Source: CAXXOK01 sp963663285 (GTDB lineage Bacteria; Bacillota; Clostridia; Christensenellales; Aristaeellaceae). From it: a stretch of 64,000 bases of DNA. A program made the position numbers and the translations under genes. Below the pieces are notes generated by a model, which searched no databases, had not been told where the DNA came from, and saw only the letters and a program-made list of their open reading frames with translations. Below, one piece after another: positions 1 through 7,986 of this stretch. Each line of letters starts with the position of its first letter. The stretch's first letter is position 1. The stretch covers positions 1 to 64,000 of the forward strand of contig CAXXNI010000002.1 of the NCBI GenBank assembly GCA_963663285.2. Direction: 5' to 3'.

Positions 1-498
1 AGCCTTACCGGTCTTTGTCTTGAATACTATGTACTCAAGAATAACAACAAGCACTATTGATACTCCGAAGATTATAAGCTGTATGTTATTTACACGAAGA
101 GAACCTATATGAAATATCTTTGTGGCCAACAGTTCTGGAAACGGTTTCGGATTTGGCCCGAATATGAGTCTGAACCCGTTCTCAAGGAGTAAAGACATAC
201 CTATTGCAGTTATAAGCAGTGTTATTCTAGGTGAATTTCTGAGACGCTTATAAGCCACCTTTTCTATTATTATTCCCAGCAGTGCACTCAGTGCCATTGC
301 CATTATGAGGGCAGGTATAAATCCAAGATTCAGCCTAGACACTGCCACATATCCAAAGTAAGCCCCAGCCATATAGATGTCCCCGTGAGCAAAATTTATA
401 AGCTTAATTATTCCGTAAACCATTGTGTATCCTATGGCTATCAAAGCATATACACTTCCCAGAGCCAAACCATTTAGAATTTGTTGTATAATTTCCAT
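1..498 (-). CDS. livH: Branched-chain amino-acid ABC permease, LivH type (3' end outside window)
   Basis: The frame opens with ATG at 498, behind a good Shine-Dalgarno site (GAGGTG), and stays open for 166 codons to the window edge, so only the N-terminal part is present. It reads as a very hydrophobic protein with the LivH-type start 'LNGLALGSVYALIAIGYTMVYG' split over the first helix, followed by 'INFAHGDIYMAGAYFGY' and 'PRITLLITAIGMSLLLEN', typical of inner-membrane permeases of the LivHMGF family, which move leucine, isoleucine, valine or related amino acids. It lies downstream of the binding-protein gene on the same strand, the normal order of such operons. The DNA is AT-rich, like the rest of the left 2.96 kb and unlike what follows; a fusobacterial origin is inferred. 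Substrate cannot be told from sequence. Confidence 0.88.
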   Translation of the reverse strand, partial: MEIIQQILNGLALGSVYALIAIGYTMVYGIIKLINFAHGDIYMAGAYFGYVAVSRLNLGFIPALIMAMALSALLGIIIEKVAYKRLRNSPRITLLITAIGMSLLLENGFRLIFGPNPKPFPELLATKIFHIGSLRVNNIQLIIFGVSIVLVVILEYIVFKTKTGKA

Positions 499-707
499 AA
501 TTTCACCTCATTTTTAAATTTTATCTTTACTTGAATCATGTAATTCTACTATATCTAATTTATGGTGTTTCTCTAAATAAATCACAGTAAGAACTTTTTT
601 TATATTCCAACTTGTACAATCATATATAAAATTACATGAATCAAGTACTAAAGATAAGCTGTGATTTTTCTTCCATAAAATCTTATGGATTTAACACTTT
701 TAATATT

Positions 708-751
708 AAGCAACCTTTCTCTGCATCTTAAAAGAGAAAGGTTGCCTTTTT
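708..751. terminator. 12-bp perfect stem-loop between binding protein and permease
   Basis: Arms GCAACCTTTCTC (710-721) and GAGAAAGGTTGC (734-745) pair perfectly around a 12-nt loop; a T-run follows on the plus strand and a weaker T-rich stretch on the minus strand. Both flanking genes run on the minus strand, so the hairpin sits inside the operon, just after the binding-protein gene. It could trim or protect mRNA so that the binding protein is made in excess over the permease. Nothing else is visible in 499-789 apart from AT-rich spacer. Confidence 0.7.
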
Positions 752-789
752 CAAATTAAAATTCCGTATCTTTTTTGAATTTCATTAAA

Positions 790-1929
790 TTAAAAGTTAA
801 TTTTCTTAACAAATTCCTGAGCACCGTCTTTAGTCTTTAAGATTACAGCTCCCTTTATAGGATTTCTGTCTTCGTCATATTTTATATTTCCAGATACAGC
901 AGTTATATCAGTAGCCTTAAGTGCTTCTTTTATTTTTTCTCCATCTGTAGAACCTGCTTTTTCAATTGCAGCGATTAATATTTTTCCTGCATCATAAGAA
1001 AGAGCCGAGAAAGCACTTGGTATAGCATTAAATCTTTTTTCGTAAGCTTCTTTAAATGCAACAACTTCAGGAGATGTGTCCTCTGGAGAATAGTGGTTTG
1101 TAAAGTATCCTCCGTTTATTGCCTCTCCACCTACAGTAAATAGGTCTGGTGAATCCCAACCGTCTCCTCCTAAAAATACTGCGTCTATTCCTGTAGATCT
1201 AGCCTGTTTTGCTATTAATCCTACAGTATTATAGTAGTCAGGAAGCAATAATACTTCTGGTTTAAGGGAAGCTATTTTTGTAAGTTGTGCATTAAAGTCA
1301 GAATCTCCGGTATTGTAAGTTTCTACCGCTACAATTTCTCCTCCAGCTTCTTCAAATCCTTTTTGAAAGAACTCAGCTAGACCTTTACTGTAATCATTTG
1401 CCACATCATAAAGTATCGCTGCTTTTTTTGCTTTTAAGTCTTCTGTGGAAAATTTAGCAAGGATTTTTCCTTGGAATGGATCTATAAAACAAGCTCTGAA
1501 TACATATTCTCCACCTTGTGTAGTTACCTTAGGGTTTGTAGATGTAGGTGTTATCATCGGTATTTTGCTTTGTGTTGCAATAGGACCCACTGCTATACTA
1601 CATTTACTTGCTATCGATCCTACTATAGCCACTACTTTATCATTATTTATAAGTTTCTGAGCCACACTTGCAGAACTTGCAGGTTTATTTTCATCATCTT
1701 CAAATAAAAATTCTATTTTTTTACCATTAATCCCTCCAGCTTCATTTACCTCGTCCTGTAAAATCAGAAGTCCGTTTTTAGAAGATTCCCCAAAAGTTGC
1801 AATGTCACCGGTCAACGGAAGAATTGAACCGATTTTAATTACTGAAGCCTCCTCTTCTTTTTTCCCTCCACATGCTGCCAGAGCCACTATCATCCCTAGC
1901 ATACCAAGCATCTTAATGATTTTTTTCAT
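790..1929 (-). CDS. ABC transporter substrate-binding lipoprotein, branched-chain amino-acid (LivJ) family
   Basis: The protein is about 379 residues. It starts with a lipoprotein signal: a short basic end, a hydrophobic core and the lipobox 'LAAC' followed by GGKKEEE. The mature part opens with 'IKIGSILPLTGDIATFG', the standard start of the Peripla_BP_6/LivJ fold, and shows 'GSIASKCSIAVGPIA' and 'LLPDYYNTVGLIAKQAR'. I chose the ATG at 1929: AGGAGA lies at a good distance, whereas the in-frame GTG at 1938 would touch it. It should capture an amino acid or a similar small ligand outside the membrane and hand it to the LivH-type permease downstream. The region is AT-rich. A 12-bp hairpin follows the gene. 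Ligand is unknown. Confidence 0.9.
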   Translation of the reverse strand: MKKIIKMLGMLGMIVALAACGGKKEEEASVIKIGSILPLTGDIATFGESSKNGLLILQDEVNEAGGINGKKIEFLFEDDENKPASSASVAQKLINNDKVVAIVGSIASKCSIAVGPIATQSKIPMITPTSTNPKVTTQGGEYVFRACFIDPFQGKILAKFSTEDLKAKKAAILYDVANDYSKGLAEFFQKGFEEAGGEIVAVETYNTGDSDFNAQLTKIASLKPEVLLLPDYYNTVGLIAKQARSTGIDAVFLGGDGWDSPDLFTVGGEAINGGYFTNHYSPEDTSPEVVAFKEAYEKRFNAIPSAFSALSYDAGKILIAAIEKAGSTDGEKIKEALKATDITAVSGNIKYDEDRNPIKGAVILKTKDGAQEFVKKINF

Positions 1930-2189
1930 ACCTCTCACTCTCCTAATATATATTTTTTAAAAAAAAATTTATAAAAAAAACACCGAACTACTCCCATATT
2001 ATGTATCATAATAATGAAAGTAAATTGGTGTTCTGCTTCTTCGTAGTTAAAATAAAGGGATACTCTATTTTATTTCAAAGAAAAACCATTCACTTCTTAT
2101 ATTCTGTTTCGAAATCGAATTTATAGTATATATGTTACATCAACTTCTCTCTTCTGTCAATTGATTTTTAAAAAAATTAATTTAAATTT

Positions 2190-2222
2190 AAGAAAGCCCA
2201 GAAAATCTAAAAGGGCTCTCTT
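2190..2222 (-). terminator. Terminator of the PhoH-type gene
   Basis: On the minus strand the arms GAGAGCCC and GGGCTTTC flank a 13-nt loop (plus coordinates about 2192-2220) and are followed by a T/A-rich tail. It lies about 35 bp beyond the stop at 2255. The remaining spacer up to 1945 is AT-rich with an imperfect dyad (AACACC near 1980, GGTGTT near 2030) but no gene. Confidence 0.55.
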
Positions 2223-2254
2223 AAAATAATATAAAATTATAATTTTATTTCTTT

Positions 2255-4171
2255 TTATAAAAGCTTCGCTGCCAGCTCTGCCAGCTTGGATCTCTCACCT
2301 TTTTTGAGAGTTATATGTCCTGATATATCCACTGTTCTAAATTTTTCAGCCAGATAAGTCAGTCCGTTTGTATTTGCATCTAGATAAGGACTGTCTATCT
2401 GTTCCGGGTCACCTGTGAATACGATTTTTGTATCCTCTCCGGCTCTTGTAACTATGGTTTTTATCTCAAGGGGAGTGAGATTCTGTGCCTCATCTATTAT
2501 TATGAAGCCAGCCGGTATGGACCTACCTCTGATATATGTCAGAGCCTCTATTTTTAAAAGTCCCATGGACTCCAGACCCATTACCACCTTTTCACCAGCC
2601 TTGTCTTCCTTATTTTCAGATAGAAAATCAATATTGTCATATATCGGCTGCATCCAAGGTTTAAGTTTCTCTTTCTCACTTCCCGGGAGATAACCTATAT
2701 CCTTACCCATAGGTATAATAGGACGAGCTATAAAAAGCTTTTTATATTTCTTTCTTTCCACCACCTGTTCAAGACCTGTTGCCACAGCAAGAAGAGTTTT
2801 CCCCGTACCTGCTCTCCCTACCAGGGTTATTACCTTTATATTTTCATCCATGAGAAGGTCCATAGCATACTCCTGCTCATCATTTCTAGCTCTGACTCCC
2901 CAGGCACTGACATCTGAGAAAGCCATTCTTTCAATACGTTTTTTTGTTTTAGAGTATCGTCCGAGCCGGGCGACCATTTCATGCTCCTGCGAGCGGTGCA
3001 TGATGATGGCCTCGGCGGTTTCTTCACCGTAAGTATCAAGCAGCTTATCCACAAGCCACATAGGCATGCTGCCCATAATATGCAAATAGGTGCGTAGATC
3101 CTCTTCCTTTTTCGGCCAGGGAATTTCGCCTTTGGAGCGCACCAGGTTGCGAAGCACGGCGTTTAAGAACCCGGTTGCACCTTCCATACCCATGGCGCGC
3201 GCGAGCGTTACGCCTTCGTTGACGGCGGCGCTGTCGGGCACGCGGTCGTGGAAAAGAATCTGGCAGGCGCTAAGCCGAAGGATATCGCGCTGTACCGGTT
3301 CATGCGTGGGATGATCCATCAGGCGATCCAGCGCAAAGTCGATTTGCAATTGCTGCTCCAGCGTCGCATAAACTATGCTGGTTGCTAAACGGCGGTCGGC
3401 GGGGGAAAGGCGCGCAGCTCCCAGCCGCTTTTGCAGCGCAAGGGCGGCATAAGCGCCGTTTTCATGCACATCGCCCAGTACTTGGAGGGCTACGCGGCGC
3501 GCGCCCTGCGATAGATCGGTATGCTCTTGCGGTTCAGCTGGTTTGGCTGGGCGAAAAGACCGGTTGCCTCTTGGCACGCCGGTTGTGCTGCGCCCTTTCG
3601 CAAAGGAAGGTCTACCGGAAGGCTTGCCAAAACTGCGGCCGCCTGCGCCGGGCGTTGCCGGTCTGCCGGACGGTGCGTGACTGCCTGCCGGGCGGGCGCC
3701 CTGTTCGCTGCTGTCGCGTCGGGGAGCACCGCTTTTTGCGGGGAAGGGTCTGCCGGATGGCTTGCTAAAACTGCGGCCGCCTGCGCCGGGTGTTGCGGGC
3801 TTGCCGGACGGTGCGTGACTGCCTGCCGGGCGTTCGCCCTGTTCGCTGCTATCGCGTCGGGGAGCACCGCTTTTTGCGGGGTAGGGTCTGCCAGAGGGCT
3901 TGCCAAAACTGCGGCCGCCTGCGCCGGGTGTTGCAGGTTTTCCGTAAGTTGTGCGATTACCTGCCGGGCGCTCGCCTTGTTCGCTGCTATCGCGCCGCGG
4001 AGCACCGCTTTTTGCGGGGTAGGGTCTGCCGGAGAGCTTGCCAAACGAACCGCGGGGCTTGCCGCCTGTGGTTTGCGCAGTGCGTCCTGCGGCGGGCTTG
4101 CGGCCTGTTCCGGTTGCGTTGCGTTTTCCATTTGGGGAGCCGGGTGACTTGGGCTGATCCCGATCACTCAT
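2255..4171 (-). CDS. rsmB: Chimeric frame: N-terminal half of RsmB joined to C-terminal half of a PhoH-type ATPase
   Basis: One frame of 638 residues holds two unrelated proteins. Residues 1 to about 210 are a low-complexity basic region with 46-residue repeats. Residues about 218-400 match the NusB-like N-terminal domain and linker of RsmB, the 16S rRNA m5C967 methyltransferase ('VALQVLGDVHENGAYAALAL', 'AVNEGVTLAR', 'GFLNAVLRNL'). From about residue 404 the text changes to a PhoH-type ATPase: Walker A GRAGTGKT near 451-458, Walker B 'FIIIDEAQNL' near 555-562, 'FTGDPEQID'. The SAM-binding methyltransferase domain of RsmB and the N-terminal PIN region usual for this PhoH type are both missing. 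The start overlaps the fmt stop (ATGA), the normal fmt-rsmB junction. Base composition changes at the same point. A natural fusion of two truncated housekeeping proteins is unlikely; see the junction entry. Confidence 0.85.
   Translation of the reverse strand: MSDRDQPKSPGSPNGKRNATGTGRKPAAGRTAQTTGGKPRGSFGKLSGRPYPAKSGAPRRDSSEQGERPAGNRTTYGKPATPGAGGRSFGKPSGRPYPAKSGAPRRDSSEQGERPAGSHAPSGKPATPGAGGRSFSKPSGRPFPAKSGAPRRDSSEQGARPAGSHAPSGRPATPGAGGRSFGKPSGRPSFAKGRSTTGVPRGNRSFRPAKPAEPQEHTDLSQGARRVALQVLGDVHENGAYAALALQKRLGAARLSPADRRLATSIVYATLEQQLQIDFALDRLMDHPTHEPVQRDILRLSACQILFHDRVPDSAAVNEGVTLARAMGMEGATGFLNAVLRNLVRSKGEIPWPKKEEDLRTYLHIMGSMPMWLVDKLLDTYGEETAEAIIMHRSQEHEMVARLGRYSKTKKRIERMAFSDVSAWGVRARNDEQEYAMDLLMDENIKVITLVGRAGTGKTLLAVATGLEQVVERKKYKKLFIARPIIPMGKDIGYLPGSEKEKLKPWMQPIYDNIDFLSENKEDKAGEKVVMGLESMGLLKIEALTYIRGRSIPAGFIIIDEAQNLTPLEIKTIVTRAGEDTKIVFTGDPEQIDSPYLDANTNGLTYLAEKFRTVDISGHITLKKGERSKLAELAAKLL
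2951..2972. other. Junction between AT-rich fusobacterial-like and GC-richer clostridial-like DNA
   Basis: Left of this point codons and protein text belong to an AT-rich PhoH gene ('SKTKKRIERMAFSDVSAWG'); right of it they belong to RsmB ('HRSQEHEMVARL'). Composition, homology and codon use all switch within about 20 bp, and no integrase, repeat or tRNA marks the spot. The simplest explanation is an artificial join. Confidence 0.75.
3600..4050 (-). repeat. 138-bp tandem repeats inside the rsmB 5' region
   Basis: Landmarks repeat exactly 138 bp apart: GTTCGCTG at 3703, 3841 and 3979, and CTGCGGCCGC at 3633, 3771 and 3909. Just over three copies are present. Each encodes 46 residues rich in Gly, Pro, Ser, Arg and Lys, with elements such as 'GRPYPAKSGAPRRDSSEQGE' and 'KPATPGAGGRSFGKPS'. 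Copies differ at a few codons. The region is predicted disordered and basic, suggesting RNA contact. Confidence 0.9.
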
Positions 4172-5109
4172 ATTGTTACCTCACTCAGCGGTTTACCCGC
4201 ATCAATGGCATGGCCGCGCAAATAGGCACGCGCATCCATGCGTTTGGCGTTGGGAGCCTGTATTTCCACCAGTTCCATGGCGCCGTCGCCCGTTGCTATC
4301 ACTAACCCTTGCTTGGGGTTCGCCAGCAGTACGGTACCGGGGGCGGCGGTGGAGCTGCTTTCCGTTTTTACGGCACGCCACACTTTCAACATTCCGTTGG
4401 CAACAGGTGCATATGCGCCCGGCCAGGGAATGACCGCGCGTACACGTAGTAAACTATCGCGGGTGGGCTGAGAAAAATCCAGCGCGCCCAGCTCGCGGGA
4501 TAGTTTGGGTTCATACGTCATCAGCGCTTCATCCTGCTTTTCGCGCGGACAATCCCCTAGGGAAAGCCGCCCGATGGTCTCAATCAACAAATCTGCGCCA
4601 ATCTGCGCAAGGCGTGTCAGCAGGGTTTCGGCGGTATCGTCCTCGGTGATGGGGGTTGTGGCGCGCAGCAGCATATCGCCGGTATCAATACCCTTATCAG
4701 TCAGCATGGTGGTAACGCCAGTTTCTGCATCGCCCTGTAAAATTGCCCAGTTGACAGGCGCGGGGCCGCGATGGCGGGGCAGCAGTGATGCGTGTACGTT
4801 TACCGTGCCTAGCTTAGGTACGGCAAGCACCGCCTCGCTTAAAATTTGCCCAAAGGCAGCGGTTACGCACAGGTCGGGCGCTAACGCTGTAAGATCGTCA
4901 AGGCCGTCCGTACGAATTCTCAGCGGCTGAAAAACGGTAATACTATGCGCCAGCGCAAGCTCTTTCACCGGGCTCATCTGCACTTTTCCGCCGCGCCCCT
5001 TGGGGCGGTCCGGCTGGGTGAAGACGCCGACAACCTCATGCCCGGCTTTCAGTAAAGCCGATAGCGAAGGAACGGCAAAAGCAGGGGTTCCCATAAAAAC
5101 AATTCTCAA
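4168..5109 (-). CDS. fmt: Methionyl-tRNA formyltransferase
   Basis: A 313-residue protein of normal family length. It begins 'MRIVFMGTPAFAVPSLSALL' and carries 'HASLLPRHRGPAPVNWAILQGD', the formyltransferase active-site region (N, H and later D), then the C-terminal RNA-binding domain ('RVRAVIPWPGAYA'). It transfers a formyl group from 10-formyl-THF to Met-tRNAfMet for translation initiation in the cytoplasm. The start is TTG at 5109, overlapping the TGA of def by a few bases, behind GGGAGG; its own stop overlaps the ATG of rsmB. The order def-fmt-rsmB is conserved in Firmicutes and supports translational coupling. Nothing looks damaged. Confidence 0.96.
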   Translation of the reverse strand: MRIVFMGTPAFAVPSLSALLKAGHEVVGVFTQPDRPKGRGGKVQMSPVKELALAHSITVFQPLRIRTDGLDDLTALAPDLCVTAAFGQILSEAVLAVPKLGTVNVHASLLPRHRGPAPVNWAILQGDAETGVTTMLTDKGIDTGDMLLRATTPITEDDTAETLLTRLAQIGADLLIETIGRLSLGDCPREKQDEALMTYEPKLSRELGALDFSQPTRDSLLRVRAVIPWPGAYAPVANGMLKVWRAVKTESSSTAAPGTVLLANPKQGLVIATGDGAMELVEIQAPNAKRMDARAYLRGHAIDAGKPLSEVTI

Positions 5110-5684
5110 AGGTGCGCCTCCCCATCCTGCTTGGCAGCATCCAGCTGAAGCGTTGCTTCCTCGGCCGCTGCATGGTCGGTCGCGGTGGTTTCGGTTTCCG
5201 GCTCGTTTTCGGGAGCGTCCTCCGGCTCATCATCCTGGAAAATTTCGTGTTCCATAATATCCACATACAGAACGCCGTTTAAATGGTCGATTTCGTGGCA
5301 CAGCGCCCGGGCTAAAAAGCCTTCGGCTTCTACCTGTACAGGCTCGCCCTTGGCGTTCTGCGCTTTCACAAGCACCTTCATGGGGCGCTTCACCGCACCC
5401 GCACGGCCGGGCACGCTCAGGCAGCCCTCGGGGCCGACCTGTTCGCCGTCCATATTAACAATTTCCGGATTGATTAGCTCGTACAGCTTTTCGCCGACAT
5501 CCACAACGATTACGCGCTTGAGAATGCCCACCTGCGGGGCGGCCAGCCCTGCACCGTCGTTTTGGTACATGGTTTCGGCCATATCCTTGAGCAGTATCTT
5601 CAACCGGAGGTTGAATTTATCTACAGGTTTACTGGTTTTGCGGAGCTTTTCATCCCCGATGGTAACAATCTTTCTGGTGGCCAT
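5106..5684 (-). CDS. def: Peptide deformylase with an acidic C-terminal tail
   Basis: The first ~150 residues are a full deformylase: motif 1 'GAGLAAPQVG', motif 2 'EGCLSVPG' with the metal-binding Cys, motif 3 'CHEIDHLNG' (HExxH) with two metal-binding His and the catalytic Glu. It removes the formyl group from nascent proteins and works with Fmt encoded next to it. ATG at 5684 has a strong site (AAGGAGAG). The last ~40 residues are an acidic, Glu/Asp/Thr/Ala-rich extension that most deformylases lack; it looks disordered and its role is unknown. The gene overlaps fmt by 4 bp and follows priA after 25 bp, so all are probably one transcript from the promoter near 9,560. Confidence 0.96.
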   Translation of the reverse strand: MATRKIVTIGDEKLRKTSKPVDKFNLRLKILLKDMAETMYQNDGAGLAAPQVGILKRVIVVDVGEKLYELINPEIVNMDGEQVGPEGCLSVPGRAGAVKRPMKVLVKAQNAKGEPVQVEAEGFLARALCHEIDHLNGVLYVDIMEHEIFQDDEPEDAPENEPETETTATDHAAAEEATLQLDAAKQDGEAHL

Positions 5685-5709
5685 TCGTTCTCTCTCCTTG
5701 TTTGTCAGG

Positions 5710-7951
5710 TTATATCAGGGTGGCGGGGTTAATCTCCGCGTAGATCTGGCAATGCGGATCGCTAACATTGCTTAGCTCGCTCAGCAGTCGCAGAATCGGC
5801 TGTGCATCGGGGTGGTCGAACACCTTTAGCAGCACATGGTAGCGGTATTTCCCGCGGATTTTAGATACGGGGGCTACATCCTGCCGCAGCATCAGCACGC
5901 GCCGTTTTTGCGCGGGATGGGCGTTTAAAAATGCGTCTACCGTATCGTAAAGGCGATCATTCATTGCCTTGGCCGCATCGTCCTGAATGCTTTCAGTAAG
6001 CAGCCGGGCGATGAGGGTAAAGGGCGGGTACAAACCAGTGCGGCGGCGCTGAAACTCCTGCGTAAAAAACGCGCGGTAATCCTGCGCGGCAGCGGCGACA
6101 ATGCAGGGATGATCCGGCTTGTAGCTTTGCACCACAACCTCGCCGGGGGAGTCCGCACGGCCTGCGCGCCCCGCAACCTGCGTAATCAGCTGAAAAGTGC
6201 GCTCCTGCGCGCGGTAATCCGGCAGGTTCAAGGTCAAATCCGCCGCGACCACGCCAACCAATGTAACATTGGGGAAGTCCAGTCCCTTGGCGATCATTTG
6301 CGTGCCGATCAGTGCCTGCGCCTCGCCCTGCCCAAACGCAGTCAGCAGCTTATAATGCGCATCGCGTTTTTGGGTAGTGTCAATATCCATGCGGATGGTT
6401 TTCACATTCGGGAAAAGGCGTTGAATTTCCTCCTGTACCTTCTGGGTACCGCTGCCGAAATAGCGGATATAATGGCTGCCGCATTCCGGACACACTGTGG
6501 GCGGTGCGGCGGGTAGCGCCGCAAAAGTGGCAGCGCAGCTCGCTTTCGCTGCTTCCTTCCAGCTGATGCAGCGTCATGCTGACGTCGCACTGCGGGCATT
6601 TGACAACATAGCCGCAATTGCGGCAGCTGACAAAGGTGTTATAGCCGCGCCGGTTTAAAAACAACATAGCCTGCCGGCCGCTGTCAAAACAGGCTTTCAG
6701 CTTTTGCTGCAGCAGCTGGCTGAAAATGGAGCGGTTACCCGCTGACAGTTCCTTGCGCATATCGACGACAGTAACCGTGGGCAGCGGGCGGCCAAATACC
6801 CGGCTGGGCATTTCCACAAGAGTATAATCCCCACGTTTGGCCATGGCGAAACTCAATATGCTGGGGGTGGCGCTGCTCAGCAGCAGTGTCGCGCCTTCCC
6901 GGCGGCAACGGCTCATGGAGACCTGCCGCGCATCATAACGGGGATGCTTATCGCTTAGGTAGGTCTGTTCGTGCTCTTCGTCCACCACAATCAGCCCAAG
7001 GTTTTCCACCGGAGCAAAAATAGCTGAACGGGCGCCGATCACCACTTGCGCGTCTCCAAGCCGGATGCGCCGCCATTCATCGCACCGTTCGCCGCCGGTG
7101 AGGCGGCTGTGCAGCACAGCGGTTTTTGGCCCGAAGCGGGCGCGAAACCAACCGACCATTTGCGGAGTCAGCGCAATCTCCGGCACCAGAATAATAGCGG
7201 TCTTATCCATCTCCAGCGTGCGCTTGACCATGGCGAGGTAAACCTCGGTCTTGCCACTGCCGGTAACGCCATGCAGTAAAAACGCACCGCGTCCTTTGGA
7301 TAGTTCCGGCGTCATAATCGCAAGTGCGCTTTGCTGCTCGTCGGTCATCGGCGGAGGCGCGCTTTGCCTGTCCGCCAGCTGGGCATAGGGAGAGCGCATC
7401 ACTTCCTGTGAAAACTGGCGGATTAAACCGCTTTCCGCAAGCTGCTTTAACGCAGACTGCGGTGCGGAAACCAAAGACGCGAGTTCTTTTACCGCGTGGG
7501 GTTGGGCATCCGCCAGCATGCGCAGCAGTGTTGCCCGTTTTTGGGAACGTCCCTGCGCCTGCGCTGCTTCCCGCGCGTCTACGCCGTCTGCCAGCTGTAC
7601 GTACGCTTCGGTTTTGGTTTGCACCCGGCCGGTGCGCATATCGGCGGGCAGCATCAGCCGAAGCGTTTCGGAAAGTGGACAGTGGTTCTGTTCTGCCAAT
7701 TCCTGTGCCAGCGCCATCAGCTGCGGCAACACCGCAGGGTATGTATCCATTACACGGGCGACAGGGCGCATCCGCTCAGACGGGATATCGCATTCATCTG
7801 CCAGCCCTACCACAATACCGTCTACTTGCCGCCGGCCCAGCGGCACACGCACACGCATACCGACTTGTAAGGCCATTTCTCCGGGGATAGTGTAGGAGAA
7901 GGGCTTGGCGACGTTTTCGTGCACCACGTCCACAACGACTTGCGCAATCAC
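5710..7951 (-). pseudogene. priA: Primosomal protein N' (PriA helicase), interrupted by a +1 frameshift near 6,495-6,520
   Basis: Two frames together give one complete PriA. The first (from ATG 7951) holds the DNA-binding N-terminus, Walker A 'LLHGVTGSGKTEVYL', the DEEH box in 'VVDEEHEQTY', and the first zinc-binding Cys pairs ('CRNCGYVVKCPQC', 'CHFCG'). It then runs into nonsense. The second, in another frame, resumes at once with the last Cys pair 'CPECGS', then helicase motifs V-VI ('IGTQMIAKGLDFPNV', 'QVAGRAGR') and the normal C-terminus, ending at 5710. Only one extra base separates the frames, in a GC-rich run around 'GCCGCACCGCCC'. PriA restarts stalled replication forks. With everything else intact, a sequencing error or a very recent mutation is more likely than an old pseudogene. 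Confidence 0.85.
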
Positions 7952-7986
7952 GTGCCTCCCTCCTCTCTATGTTCTCAAAGGCGCGG

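Noticed and set aside
1..2955. Left segment as a horizontally acquired island
   Set aside because: There is no integrase, tRNA or repeat at the border, and the border cuts two housekeeping genes in half; an artificial join explains it better.
3600..4050. Repeat array considered as a CRISPR
   Set aside because: Units are 138 bp, contiguous, coding and without spacers; no cas genes are present. No CRISPR array was found anywhere in the window.
3490..4167. Alternative open frames through the rsmB repeat region on both strands
   Set aside because: The 138-bp repeat length is a multiple of three, so all frames stay open together; only the rsmB frame continues into a recognisable domain.
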